The notes: generated from the letters alone by a model not told the origin. A DNA stretch of 64,000 bases from Microvirga sp052114605 (GCF_052114605.1 NZ_JBFRFB010000004.1:1-64000); one strand, 5' to 3'. Shown: positions 51,553 to 60,387, counted from the first letter of the stretch. Program-made: numbers and translations.

Positions 51553-53421
51553 ATGACCATGGCCACTGAGAGCATGCAAATGGAGGCGCTGGAAGCGCCG
51601 CCTATCGGACTTCAAGGCGGATCGCGGTTTTTACGCCCGGTCGAATTCATCGCCGCGCTTTTTCTGGTGACGATTGTCGGCCTCCTGCTCATGGGCGTCA
51701 CGTCGCGCTATGTGCTCTCGCTTCCCGTAGTCTGGATCGATGAGGCCGCGGCGATCTGCTTCCTGTGGCTCGCCATGCTCGGCGCCGTCATCGCCATCGA
51801 CCGCAACGAGCACCTGCGCCTCACCCTTTTCCTCCAGATGATGCCGGAGCGGATCCGCAGTTTCTTCTCGGCGCTCGGTCCGTTGCTCGTCGCGGTGTTC
51901 CTGCTCGGGATGCTCTGGCCTGCCATCGATTACGTCATCGAGGAATCATACATTACCGCAGCAGCGCTCGGCATTCCCATGAGCTGGCGCGTCTCGGCAC
52001 TTCCTGTCGGCATTGCATTGATGGCAGCGCTGGCTCTCCGCGACGCGGTCCGCAATTCCAGTGTCACGAATCTCGCGGCAGCAGCTGGCGTGATTGCGGT
52101 AGCCTTGCTGATCCTGTGGCTGTTGTCGCCATCGCTACCCTCCCTCGGCTATTTCAACATCCTCATCTTCCTCGTCGGCTTTGTGGCCTTCTTCCTCGCC
52201 ATCGGCGTGCCGATCGGCTTCTGCTTCGGCCTCGGCGCTTTGGCCTTCATGACCTTCACGAGCCCGCTGCCGAACATCGTCATGATCGGGCGCATCGATG
52301 AAGGCATGTCGAGCCTTGTTCTCGTATCCGTTCCGATCTTCGTGCTGCTGGGCTGCATCCTGGACGCGACGGGCATGGGCAAGGCCATCGTGGAATTCCT
52401 GGCCTCTCTTCTGGGCCACGTAAAAGCCGGCATGTCCTATGTTCTGCTGGGCTCGCTCTTCCTCGTATCCGGAATTTCCGGCTCGAAAGTCTCCGACATG
52501 GCGACCGTCGCGCCCGCCCTCTTCCCGGAGATGAAGCGGCGCGGACATAAGCCAAAGGAGATGATCGCGCTTCTCGCAACGGGCGCGGCCATGGCCGATA
52601 CGGTGCCGCCCTCTATCGTGCTCATCGTGCTGGGTTCCGTGGCGGGTGTCTCGATTGCGGGCCTCTTCACCTCCGGCTTCGTGATCGCGATGGTGCTGCT
52701 CGCCGTGCTCGCCATCCTCGCGCGCTGGAAGGCACGCGGAGAAGTGATGGACGGCATTCGGCGCGCTCCGATGAAAGCGGTCGGCAAGGCCCTCGTGGTT
52801 GCGGCCCCTGCCTTGGTTCTGCCCTTCCTGATCCGCAGCGCGGTCGGCGGCGGCATCGCAACGGCGACGGAAGTCTCCACCATCGCCGTCGTCTACGCGA
52901 TGGTCATCGGCATGGTGCTCTATGGCGGCATCCGTCCCGGGAAAATCTACGACATGCTGGTGGAGACCGCCGCCCTCTCCGGCGCGATCCTCATCATTCT
53001 CGGCACGGCCTCGGCCATGGCCTGGGCACTCACCCAGACCGGCTTCGCCTTCAAGATGGCTGCCCTCGTGACCGATCTTCCGGGCGGCTGGGTCACCTAC
53101 ATGATGGTCACGATTGCCGTGTTCATGGTGCTGGGCTGCGTGCTGGAGGGCCTGCCCGCCATCGTGCTGCTGGCGCCCATCATGTACCCCATCGCGAAGA
53201 ATCTCGGCATCAACGACATCCATTATTCGATGGTGGTCGTCACCGCGATGAATATCGGCCTGATGGCGCCGCCCATCGGGGTCGGCTTCTACATCGCGTG
53301 CAAGATCGGCAATGTCTCGCCGGACGAGGCCATGGGCGCGATCTGGCCCTATATCGGCGCCCTGTTCATCGGTCTGCTGATCATCGCCTTGGTGCCCGCC
53401 CTGTCGATTGCTTATCTCTGA
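51553..53421 (+). CDS. fused TRAP transporter DctQM permease
   Basis: 622 residues. Residues about 20-180 form the four-helix DctQ small permease (FIAALFLVTIVGLLLMGVTSRYVLSLPVVWIDEAAAICFLWLAML). Residues about 190-622 are the DctM large permease, with LGYFNILIFLVGFVAFFLAIGVPIGFCFGLGALAFM, SGSKVSDMATVAPALFPEM and a C-terminal VTAMNIGLMAPPIGVGFYIACKI. Strong ribosome-binding site GGGAGGAG before the ATG. With the divergent DctP it completes a TRAP uptake system, splitting receptor and permease across two transcripts. Confidence 0.92.
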   Translation: MTMATESMQMEALEAPPIGLQGGSRFLRPVEFIAALFLVTIVGLLLMGVTSRYVLSLPVVWIDEAAAICFLWLAMLGAVIAIDRNEHLRLTLFLQMMPERIRSFFSALGPLLVAVFLLGMLWPAIDYVIEESYITAAALGIPMSWRVSALPVGIALMAALALRDAVRNSSVTNLAAAAGVIAVALLILWLLSPSLPSLGYFNILIFLVGFVAFFLAIGVPIGFCFGLGALAFMTFTSPLPNIVMIGRIDEGMSSLVLVSVPIFVLLGCILDATGMGKAIVEFLASLLGHVKAGMSYVLLGSLFLVSGISGSKVSDMATVAPALFPEMKRRGHKPKEMIALLATGAAMADTVPPSIVLIVLGSVAGVSIAGLFTSGFVIAMVLLAVLAILARWKARGEVMDGIRRAPMKAVGKALVVAAPALVLPFLIRSAVGGGIATATEVSTIAVVYAMVIGMVLYGGIRPGKIYDMLVETAALSGAILIILGTASAMAWALTQTGFAFKMAALVTDLPGGWVTYMMVTIAVFMVLGCVLEGLPAIVLLAPIMYPIAKNLGINDIHYSMVVVTAMNIGLMAPPIGVGFYIACKIGNVSPDEAMGAIWPYIGALFIGLLIIALVPALSIAYL

Positions 53422-53455
53422 GCATGACAAGCTAGTTCTGGATGCACCGACCTAA

Positions 53456-53630
53456 CCCTCCTCCCCCACAAGCCTCGGGCTTGCCCGAGACTTGTCTTTC
53501 GCCCATCGCAAGTCGGGAACACCCGACTTGCGATGGGGAGGAGTTGGAGGTGGGGGTGTTGGCGACGAACTGGACCAGCGTGCCGCCGCCACCCCCACCC
53601 TGGCCCTCCCCACAAGGGGGGGAGGGAAAC
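53456..53630. repeat. interspersed repeat, CCCTCCCCC/GGGGGTGG family, copy 2
   Basis: Same modules as copy 1 at 23355-23570 in reverse order: CTCCCCCACAAGCCTCGGGCT, CCATCGCAAGTCGGGAACACC (with a local inverted pair), GGAGGAGTTGGAGGTGGGGGTG, TTGGCGACGAACTGGACCA, and CCCTCCCCACAAGGGGGGGAGGG. It separates the TRAP permease gene from the SRAP gene. Confidence 0.8.
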
Positions 53631-53680
53631 CCACGCTTCATTCTTTAGCGGCGATACATGAAAATAGCGCCGCACCTCTT

Positions 53681-54433
53681 TCAGAACGGCAACTGCCCCT
53701 GATCGTCCTCATCGCTGGAGAGTGGCTTTTTCGCTTTCGGCTTCTTCTCGTTGACCGGCGCAGGCTCGGGCGCGGAAAGCGGCTCCAGCAGGCCGGGATC
53801 GTCGTTCTCGACCTTGTTCACGCGGCTCGACACCGGCACCAGATCGAGCCAGTCGTCGGGGCACGGCCGTACGAGACGCATCACATCGGCGCGCTCGTCC
53901 CGCACATCGAGCCAGGCGGCGATATCCTCCTCCGACAGGATGACCGGCATCCGGTCGTGAACGGCGGACATGATGCCATTGGCGTCCGTCGTGACAATGG
54001 CAGCGGTGTCGATCTCGGAACCATCGGGACTGCTGTAGGTCCCCCACAATCCCGCCATCGGCAGCGGCTTGCGGTTGCGCTGGCGAATGAGGAACGGTGT
54101 CTTCTCGCGCCCCTCCCGCCGCCATTCATAGAAACCGTCCACGAGAAAGATGCAGCGCCGCCGCTTGACCGCCGCTTTGAAGGTCGGCTTCGTTTCCAGC
54201 GTCTCGCCACGCGCATTGATGACGAGCGGAAAATCCTTCGGGTCCTTCACCCAGGACGGCAGGAAGCCCCACCGCACCAGCATGAAATGACGCTCGCCCT
54301 TTTCCTCCAGCACGATGGGCACCGGCTGCGTCGGGGCTACGTTGAAGCGCGGCGGGAAATTCGGCTGCTCGGAATAGCCGAAGAAATCCCGATAGGCCTC
54401 GGGAGGCAGGGTGATCGCGTAGCGTCCGCACAT
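53681..54433 (-). CDS. SRAP (SOS response-associated) peptidase/abasic-site protein
   Basis: 250 residues. The catalytic Cys2 follows the initiator Met directly (MCGRYAITLPPE), as required for the thiazolidine cross-link to abasic DNA. RFNVAPTQPVPIV, NARGETLETKPTFK, RCIFLVDGFYEWRREG and VHDRMPVIL complete the SRAP core. The C-terminal tail is long, acidic and basic in patches. Human HMCES and E. coli YedK are homologues. No lexA or imuAB genes are adjacent. Confidence 0.93.
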   Translation of the reverse strand: MCGRYAITLPPEAYRDFFGYSEQPNFPPRFNVAPTQPVPIVLEEKGERHFMLVRWGFLPSWVKDPKDFPLVINARGETLETKPTFKAAVKRRRCIFLVDGFYEWRREGREKTPFLIRQRNRKPLPMAGLWGTYSSPDGSEIDTAAIVTTDANGIMSAVHDRMPVILSEEDIAAWLDVRDERADVMRLVRPCPDDWLDLVPVSSRVNKVENDDPGLLEPLSAPEPAPVNEKKPKAKKPLSSDEDDQGQLPF

Positions 54434-54450
54434 GGTTGATGACCCCTCTC

Positions 54451-54476
54451 GTCATGGCCGGACTTGATCCGGCCAT
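54451..54476. repeat. interspersed ATGGCCGG palindrome, family D copy 2
   Basis: TCATGGCCGGACTTGATCCGGCCA, related to D copies at 17539 and 55708. In the gap between the SRAP and corA genes, adjoining repeat B copy 3. Confidence 0.7.
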
Positions 54477-54505
54477 CCACGCCTACTTGCTTTCCACCCC
54501 TCCGC

Positions 54506-54613
54506 CCTCATCCTGAGGAGCCGCTGAAGGCAGCGTCTCGAAGGATCGTCCAGAGAACACTGGAGACGCCCCGCCCTTCGAGACGGTCACTCCGTGACCT
54601 CCTCAGGGTGAGG
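54506..54613. repeat. interspersed repeat B, copy 3
   Basis: CCTCATCCTGAGGAGC ... GCGTCTCGAAGGATCGTCCAGAG ... CTGGAGACGCC..CCTTCGAGACGG ... CCTCCTCAGGGTGAGG. The closest match to copy 2 at 30709. Between the SRAP and corA genes. Confidence 0.8.
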
Positions 54614-54671
54614 CTGTGTGGTGGAACGGGTGAGGTCTAAGCGTCCAGAATAGGTCGCGAAAGTCAAATCC

Positions 54672-55673
54672 TCACAGCCACCGCCGCCAGCGGAAGATCA
54701 GGTAAGGCACCACGGCGGCAAAGATCATAAGTGCGATGGCCCAAGGATAGCCGAGCTTCCACTCCAGCTCCGGCATGTTGTGAAAATTCATGCCGTAGAG
54801 CGACGATACGAGAGTCGGCGGCAGAAAGATCACGGACATCACCGAGAAGATCTTGGCGATGTCGTTCTGCTCGATGGCGACGAGTCCGAGGGTCGCATCC
54901 AGAAGAAACTGGACCTTGTTGGAAAGAAAGGTCGCATGCTCCTCGATGGATTGCACGTCGCGCAAGGTTGTACGCCATTCGGCCTGATAGCCGCGCGCCT
55001 TCTGCGGGCGCGGCATGGTGGCGGAGAGGAACAGCAGCAGGCGCTCCACGGAGACCATGCTCTCGCGCACATTCGAGATCACATCGCCCTTGCGCCCGAT
55101 GGATTTCAGGGCCGCCCGGAAGGCGGCGGTGCGTCGGGCCTTATGCCTCTCCGTCTCGAAGATCGATTGCGAAAGCCGGTCGATCCGCTTGCCTATCAGG
55201 GCAAGAATTTCCGCTGCCCGGTCGATGATGGTCTCGATCAGCCCGTCCAGAACCGCCTCCGGTTGGTGGCGGCAGCCGCCAGGCTTGCCGGCGCGGGCCA
55301 TGAACATGTTGAACGAACGCGGCTCGCCGTAGCGCACGGTCACGAGGGCGCGCTCGGTCAGGATGAAGGACACGTCGATGAGCTTGGGATTGTCCGTATC
55401 GGAGCTGCACAGCACACGCGCGGTCATGTAGCTCGCGTTGTTCTCGCGATAGAGAATTTCGGACGGTTCGATATCCGCCATTTCCTCGCGGGTAGGGATT
55501 TCGATATGGAGGTGGGCCTCGACGAGCCTGTCCTCATCGCGGGTCGGCTCGACAATGTCGATCCACAGAGCATCCTCAGGGATCGGCTCACCCGGCGCCA
55601 AAGCATATCGGTCGAGGGACTCGCCCAAATGGGTCAGGACCTGTCCTGGCCTGTGGATGAGGATCATGCACAT
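54672..55673 (-). CDS. corA: CorA family magnesium transporter
   Basis: 333 residues. Large cytosolic N-terminal part, then a stalk helix and two membrane helices at the C-terminus (FSVMSVIFLPPTLVSSLYGMNF with the YGMNF ion-selectivity motif, and WAIALMIFAAVVPYLIFRW). Imports Mg2+ or related divalents. Starts at MCMILIH or two codons later (55667). Upstream 55674-55875 is non-coding and contains two repeats. Confidence 0.92.
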   Translation of the reverse strand: MCMILIHRPGQVLTHLGESLDRYALAPGEPIPEDALWIDIVEPTRDEDRLVEAHLHIEIPTREEMADIEPSEILYRENNASYMTARVLCSSDTDNPKLIDVSFILTERALVTVRYGEPRSFNMFMARAGKPGGCRHQPEAVLDGLIETIIDRAAEILALIGKRIDRLSQSIFETERHKARRTAAFRAALKSIGRKGDVISNVRESMVSVERLLLFLSATMPRPQKARGYQAEWRTTLRDVQSIEEHATFLSNKVQFLLDATLGLVAIEQNDIAKIFSVMSVIFLPPTLVSSLYGMNFHNMPELEWKLGYPWAIALMIFAAVVPYLIFRWRRWL

Positions 55674-55707
55674 CTCCGCCGCTGGGAGTTTTCGTTATTT
55701 CAACCTG

Positions 55708-55732
55708 TATGGCCGGATTTGCCCCGGCCACC
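55708..55732. repeat. interspersed ATGGCCGG palindrome, family D copy 3
   Basis: TATGGCCGGATTTGCCCCGGCCA, upstream of corA. The remainder of 55674-55875 holds this palindrome and repeat B copy 4, with no gene. Confidence 0.65.
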
Positions 55733-55753
55733 CACGTTTCAAAGAAACACTAT

Positions 55754-55842
55754 CCTCATCCTGAGGAAGTCGCAAAGTGACCGCCTCGAAGGGGGCTCCA
55801 AAGCGCACTGGAAAATCCTTCGAGACGCCGCTCACGATGAGG
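55754..55842. repeat. interspersed repeat B, copy 4 (degenerate)
   Basis: CCTCATCCTGAGGAAGTCGC ... CCTCGAAGG ... CACTGGAAAATCCTTCGAGACGCC ... GATGAGG. Shorter and more diverged than copies 1-3. Confidence 0.65.
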
Positions 55843-55875
55843 ATTGTGTGAAATGAGCGGGATCACCAGCACATG

Positions 55876-56724
55876 TCACAATGATGACAGCGGCGGCGTA
55901 TCGTCCGGCACGAAGAAATCCGGCATCAAGGGCTTTGACGGATCGACCCGGTACTTCTCGAAATCGCTCACGCCCTCCCCGCTCAGGAAGACGTCGTCGA
56001 TGAGGAAATGGCCGGAGAAGCTCTTGGAGGGCTTCCGGAAAATCGCATGGGCAGCATCGGCCAGGATCTCCGGTGTGCGGCTCGCCTGCACGATCTCGTC
56101 GCCGCCGAGCAGGTTCTTCACCGCGCTCGTCGCGATGGTCGTGCGCGGCCACAGGGCGTTGACGGCGATGCCCTTGGGCCTCAGCTCGCCCGCAAGCCCC
56201 AGCACGCACAGGCTCATGCCGTATTTCGCCAGCGAATAGGCCAGATGCGGCGCGAACCATTTCTCGCTCATGTCGAGCGGTGGCGAGAGCATGAGGATGT
56301 GCGGATTCTCGGCCTTTTCCAGATGCGGGATCGCATATTTCGAGACCATGTAGGTGCCCCGCGTGTTGATCTGGTGCATCAGATCGAACCGCTTCATATC
56401 CGTCATCGTCGTCGGCGTGAGGCTGATGGCGCTGGCGTTATTCACCACGATATCGAGCCCGCCGAAGGTTGCGACGGCCTTGTCGATGGCCCCGCTCACC
56501 GCCGCCTCGTCGCGAACATCGACGACCAACGGAAGGGCTTTGCCGCCCGCCTTCTCGATCTCCTCCGCCGTCGTGTAGATGGTACCGGGGAGCTTGGGAT
56601 GCGGATCAGTGGTCTTGGCCGCGATAACCACATTCGCGCCGTCCCGCGCCGCCCGAAGGCCGATGGCGAGACCGATGCCGCGCGAGGCTCCGGTGATGAA
56701 AAGCGTCTTGCCTTTGAGTGTCAT
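55876..56724 (-). CDS. SDR family oxidoreductase, HSDL2-like
   Basis: 282 residues. Start at 56724 gives MTLKGKTLFITGASRGIGLAIGLRA; a longer frame to 56856 overlaps the acyl-CoA dehydrogenase. VVNNASAISLTPTTMTDMKRFDLMHQINTRGTYMV and LAYSLAKYGMSLCVLGLAGEL (Tyr-x3-Lys) resemble the human HSDL2 dehydrogenase. AVNALWPRTTIATSAVKNLL carries cofactor contacts. It lies 4 bp downstream of an acyl-CoA dehydrogenase gene, suggesting a joint role in fatty-acid or acyl-CoA oxidation. Confidence 0.87.
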   Translation of the reverse strand: MTLKGKTLFITGASRGIGLAIGLRAARDGANVVIAAKTTDPHPKLPGTIYTTAEEIEKAGGKALPLVVDVRDEAAVSGAIDKAVATFGGLDIVVNNASAISLTPTTMTDMKRFDLMHQINTRGTYMVSKYAIPHLEKAENPHILMLSPPLDMSEKWFAPHLAYSLAKYGMSLCVLGLAGELRPKGIAVNALWPRTTIATSAVKNLLGGDEIVQASRTPEILADAAHAIFRKPSKSFSGHFLIDDVFLSGEGVSDFEKYRVDPSKPLMPDFFVPDDTPPLSSL

Positions 56725-56728
56725 GGAA

Positions 56729-58507
56729 TCAACTCGCCAATGCCAGGTTCGCATCCTGCAGGAAGCCCGCGCCTCCAAGGACAGTCTCTTCGAGGCCGCT
56801 GGCTCCAACCGCGATGTTCTCCGCAAAGAACCGGCACAGCGCGATGCGTCCCGCATGGGCCGGATCGTTGTCGCCGCCAGCGATCATGGCATTCGCGGCG
56901 AGTGCAGCCTCCGCCAGTGCCGCACCGCCCTGCGCGAGAGCGAAGAGGCGAAGGTAAGGCGTTGCGCCTGCAAGCGCCTCGCCCTGCGCGTTGGATGAGA
57001 GAGATTGCAGCATGTAGCTCGTCGCCCGATCAAGGCTCTCGATGGCATCCCGCAAGCGAGATGCGGTTGCGCCGAAGGCGGGTGTTCCTTCTTTCATGAC
57101 GCGCGCGACGATGGCGCGCATGGAGGCGATCTGCGCCCGCACGGTCTCGCCTCCGGAGAGCGGCAGCTTGCGCGCCACGAGATCGATGGCCTGGATACCG
57201 TTGGTGCCCTCATAGATCGGCGCGATGCGCGCATCGCGGAAGTGCTGCGCCGCGCCCGTCTCCTCGATGAAGCCCATGCCGCCATGGACCTGCACGCCAA
57301 GTGACGCAACCTCGACGCCGATATCGGTGGAGAAGGCTTTCGCCACGGGCGTAAGCAGCGAAGCGCGCTCGTTTGCTGTCTTGGCCTTCGTTGCATCCTG
57401 TTCGAGATGCGCCCGGTCGATACCCTCCGCAGTCATGTAGCAGATCGCGCGTGCAGCCGCAGTGAGCGCCTTCATGGTGAGCAGATTGCGCTGCACATCA
57501 GGGTGCGCTGCGATTGGGCTCATGCCTTCCGCCGCACCAATGGCGCGGCCCTGGCGCCGTTCATGCGCATAGGCGAGAGCCTGCTGATAGGCGCGCTCCG
57601 CAATGGCGACACCCTGTAATCCCACCGCGAGGCGCGCGTTGTTCATCATCGTGAACATGCAGTTGAGCCCGCGATTTTCCTCGCCGACGAGCCAGCCGAC
57701 AGCGCCGCCATTATCGCCGAAAATCATGGTGCATGTGGGCGAGGCATGGATGCCGAGCTTGTGCTCGATGCTGTGGCAACGCAGGTCGTTGCGCGTGCCG
57801 TCCGGCATGAACTTCGGAACGAGGAACAGCGAAATGCCGCGCGTGCCTTGTGGCGCATCCGGCAGACGCGCCAGCACGAGATGGATGATGTTGTCGGTCA
57901 GATCGTGCTCGCCATAGGTGATGAAGATCTTCTGGCCGGTGATGCGATAAGTGCCGTCGCCCATGGGCTCGGCGCGCGAGCGAATGGCCGCGAGATCGGA
58001 GCCCGCCTGCGGCTCGGTGAGGTTCATCGTCGCCGTCCACTCGCCTGAGACGAGCTTTTCGAGATAACGGCTTTTCAGGTCCTCGGAGCCGTGCTGAACC
58101 AGCGCCTCGATGGCACCGTGGGTGAGCACTGGCCCAATGCCGAATGCCATGGAGGCGGCGTTCCACATCTCGACGCAGGCCGAGTTGAGCAGCGTCGGCA
58201 AGCCCTGCCCACCATAATCCACCGGTCCCGGAAGCGCGTTCCATCCCGCCTCGGTCCAGCCCTTGTAGGCCTCCTTCCAGCCGGGAGCCGTCGTGACCTC
58301 GCCGTCCTTCAACGTCACGCCATGCTTGTCGCCCTCGCGGTTGAGGGGCGCGATCACGTTATTGGCGAAGCGTCCGGCCTCTTCCAGGATCGCCTGGGCG
58401 AGATCGGGAGTGAGATCGCCATAGAGGCCTTCATCGACAGCCCGGTCGAGCCCCGCCACGTGTCGCATGGTGAAGACAATGTCCGACACGGGCGCGCGAT
58501 AAGTCAT
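56729..58507 (-). CDS. acyl-CoA dehydrogenase (DmdC-like long form)
   Basis: 592 residues, longer than the common 380-residue class, as in 3-methylmercaptopropionyl-CoA dehydrogenase-like (DmdC) enzymes. MNLTEPQAGSDLAAIRSRAEP and GQKIFITYGEHD hold the FAD contacts; IAPIYEGTNGIQAIDLV carries the catalytic Glu. A C-terminal helical extension follows. ATG at 58507 has GAGAGGAAA upstream. Substrate is likely an acyl-CoA thioester; calling it DmdC would overreach. In an operon with the HSDL2-like SDR. Confidence 0.9.
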   Translation of the reverse strand: MTYRAPVSDIVFTMRHVAGLDRAVDEGLYGDLTPDLAQAILEEAGRFANNVIAPLNREGDKHGVTLKDGEVTTAPGWKEAYKGWTEAGWNALPGPVDYGGQGLPTLLNSACVEMWNAASMAFGIGPVLTHGAIEALVQHGSEDLKSRYLEKLVSGEWTATMNLTEPQAGSDLAAIRSRAEPMGDGTYRITGQKIFITYGEHDLTDNIIHLVLARLPDAPQGTRGISLFLVPKFMPDGTRNDLRCHSIEHKLGIHASPTCTMIFGDNGGAVGWLVGEENRGLNCMFTMMNNARLAVGLQGVAIAERAYQQALAYAHERRQGRAIGAAEGMSPIAAHPDVQRNLLTMKALTAAARAICYMTAEGIDRAHLEQDATKAKTANERASLLTPVAKAFSTDIGVEVASLGVQVHGGMGFIEETGAAQHFRDARIAPIYEGTNGIQAIDLVARKLPLSGGETVRAQIASMRAIVARVMKEGTPAFGATASRLRDAIESLDRATSYMLQSLSSNAQGEALAGATPYLRLFALAQGGAALAEAALAANAMIAGGDNDPAHAGRIALCRFFAENIAVGASGLEETVLGGAGFLQDANLALAS

Positions 58508-58648
58508 AATATTTCCTCTCAAAGCTTCGGCTTTTTGATATTGACGCGTTCTCCCGCGCCATTAAACCCGCCCAAGGTATCATCCACGGCTTGGAAATGG
58601 CCGGTGGCCTGGGCAAAGGACAGTTTAGAGGTGAACGATCACGGGTCA

Positions 58649-59620
58649 ATGCTTATGACGCAACGTCTTGCCGCCAATGAGGCCGGCATCACGGAGGCTG
58701 CCGCGATCCTGCGGCGTGGCGGGCTCGTGGCGTTCCCGACAGAGACAGTCTACGGCCTCGGCGCCGATGCCACCGATGCCGACGCGGTCGCGGGCATCTA
58801 TGCCGCCAAGGAGCGCCCGAGCTTCAACCCGCTGATCGCCCATGTGGCAAGCTTCGAGGCGGCAAAGGTGCAGGGCATCTTCAACGAGACCGCCCGTCGC
58901 CTCGCGGAAGCTTTCTGGCCCGGCCCGCTCACCCTCGTGGTGCCGGTGGCCGAGACCTGCACCGTGTCCGAGCTAGCCCGAGCGGGCCTCGACAGCGTGG
59001 GCCTGCGCGTTCCGGCCCATCCCCTCGCCCACGCGCTTCTGGAGGCGACCGGCCGCCCTGTCGCGGCTCCATCCGCCAATCGCTCAGGCTGGGTCAGCCC
59101 GACCGATGCCGATCACGTACTCGGCGACCTCGATGGGCGCATCGATGCGGTGCTTGATGGCGGCGCGACGGAGGTCGGCGTCGAATCCACCATCGTGTCC
59201 TGCCTCGAAGGTGTACCGCGCCTGCTGCGCCCCGGCGGCGTGCCGCGAGAGGCAATCGAGGAGTTGATCGGGCAGCGGCTGGAAAATGGCGTGGAGGGCG
59301 AGAAGAACCCGCTCGCGCCAGGCATGCTGGCCTCGCACTACGCGCCGCGCGCGCAGGTGCGGTTGAATGCGAAGCGGATCGAACCGGGAGAGGCTGCGAT
59401 GCTGTTCGGCGCGCAAATCCTGCCGGGCAACGAGACCGCGAAAGCAATGCTCAACTTAAGCGAAAACGGCGACCTCAGGGAGGCCGCCGCTCATCTGTTT
59501 TCTTATTTGAGAAAGCTCGACGCATCGGGCGCGCCGACCATCGCCGTTGCACCCATTCCCGAGACCCGCCTTGGCGAAGCCATCAACGACCGCCTCCGGC
59601 GCGCCGCCGCGGAGCGGTAG
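58649..59620 (+). CDS. L-threonylcarbamoyladenylate synthase (Sua5/YwlC)
   Basis: 323 residues from the ATG at 58649 (a second ATG is two codons on). GGLVAFPTETVYGLGADATD, YAAKERPSFNPLIAHV, WPGPLTLVVP, SVGLRVPAHPLAHALL and APSANRSGWVSPTDADHV form the YrdC domain that makes TC-AMP for tRNA t6A modification. A C-terminal Sua5 domain follows (about 205-323). The open frame upstream to 58091 has no family similarity and was excluded. Confidence 0.93.
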   Translation: MLMTQRLAANEAGITEAAAILRRGGLVAFPTETVYGLGADATDADAVAGIYAAKERPSFNPLIAHVASFEAAKVQGIFNETARRLAEAFWPGPLTLVVPVAETCTVSELARAGLDSVGLRVPAHPLAHALLEATGRPVAAPSANRSGWVSPTDADHVLGDLDGRIDAVLDGGATEVGVESTIVSCLEGVPRLLRPGGVPREAIEELIGQRLENGVEGEKNPLAPGMLASHYAPRAQVRLNAKRIEPGEAAMLFGAQILPGNETAKAMLNLSENGDLREAAAHLFSYLRKLDASGAPTIAVAPIPETRLGEAINDRLRRAAAER

Positions 59621-59641
59621 CCCGCTCCGCGAATGCGGGCC

Positions 59642-60244
59642 TTATTTCGCTGCGAGCTTCGCGGCGATCTGCGCGACGTGCTTGCCCTGGAAGCGGGCGC
59701 CGTCGAGATCGATCTCGCTCGGCTGGCGCGAGCCGTCGCCGGCGGCAACGGTCGAAGCACCGTAGGGCGAGCCGCCACGGATCTGGTCGACGCCCATCTG
59801 GCCCTGGAACGAGTAGGGCAGACCGACGACCACCATGCCATGATGCAGCAGCACCGGGATCGTGGTGAGGATGGTGGCTTCCTGGCCGCCGTGCTGAGTG
59901 GCGGTGGAGGTGAAGATCGAGCCGACCTTGCCGATCAGCTTGCCCTGCGCCCACAGACCGCCGGTCTGGTCGAGGAAGTTCTTCATCTGCGCGGTCATTG
60001 TGCCGTAGCGGGTCGGCGTGCCGATGATGATCGCGTCGTATTCCGGCAATTCCTCGACGGTGGCGATCTCGGCCTTCTGGTCGGTCTTGTAGTGAGCGGC
60101 CTTGGCGATCTCGTCGGGCACGAGCTCAGGCACGCGCTTCACGACGACCTCGGCACCGGCTTCGCGCGCGCCTTCGGCAGCCGCGTAAGCCATCTGCTCG
60201 ATATGTCCCCAGGACGAATAATACAGCACCAGAACCTTGGTCAT
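59642..60244 (-). CDS. wrbA: NAD(P)H:quinone oxidoreductase WrbA
   Basis: 200 residues. MTKVLVLYYSSWGHIEQMAYAAAEG is the WrbA flavodoxin opening, followed by DAIIIGTPTRYGTMTAQMKNFLDQTGGLWAQGKLIGK and FTSTATQHGGQEATILTTIPVLLHHGM. Reduces quinones to quinols with FMN. ATG at 60244 with GGAGA a few bases upstream. Divergent from a lysR gene. Confidence 0.93.
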   Translation of the reverse strand: MTKVLVLYYSSWGHIEQMAYAAAEGAREAGAEVVVKRVPELVPDEIAKAAHYKTDQKAEIATVEELPEYDAIIIGTPTRYGTMTAQMKNFLDQTGGLWAQGKLIGKVGSIFTSTATQHGGQEATILTTIPVLLHHGMVVVGLPYSFQGQMGVDQIRGGSPYGASTVAAGDGSRQPSEIDLDGARFQGKHVAQIAAKLAAK

Positions 60245-60387
60245 GGGATCTCCAATCATGACGGATGTGACGCAAGCGATCGAAGCTCCGGAATCATGGT
60301 TCGGAGGTGACCGTCCTGCAATCTTGTGACTAAGACAGGATAAGCTTTCCAGTCTGCAAAACAAATGTTAGATATGCAGGATCTCCA

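Noticed and set aside
52135..53430. Minus-strand open frame of 431 codons with His/Asp-rich text
   Set aside because: Antisense to the fused TRAP permease; the composition mirrors hydrophobic codons on the other strand.
58091..58648. N-terminal extension of the Sua5 protein
   Set aside because: The open frame continues upstream, but it runs antisense through the acyl-CoA dehydrogenase gene and has no similarity to YrdC/Sua5.
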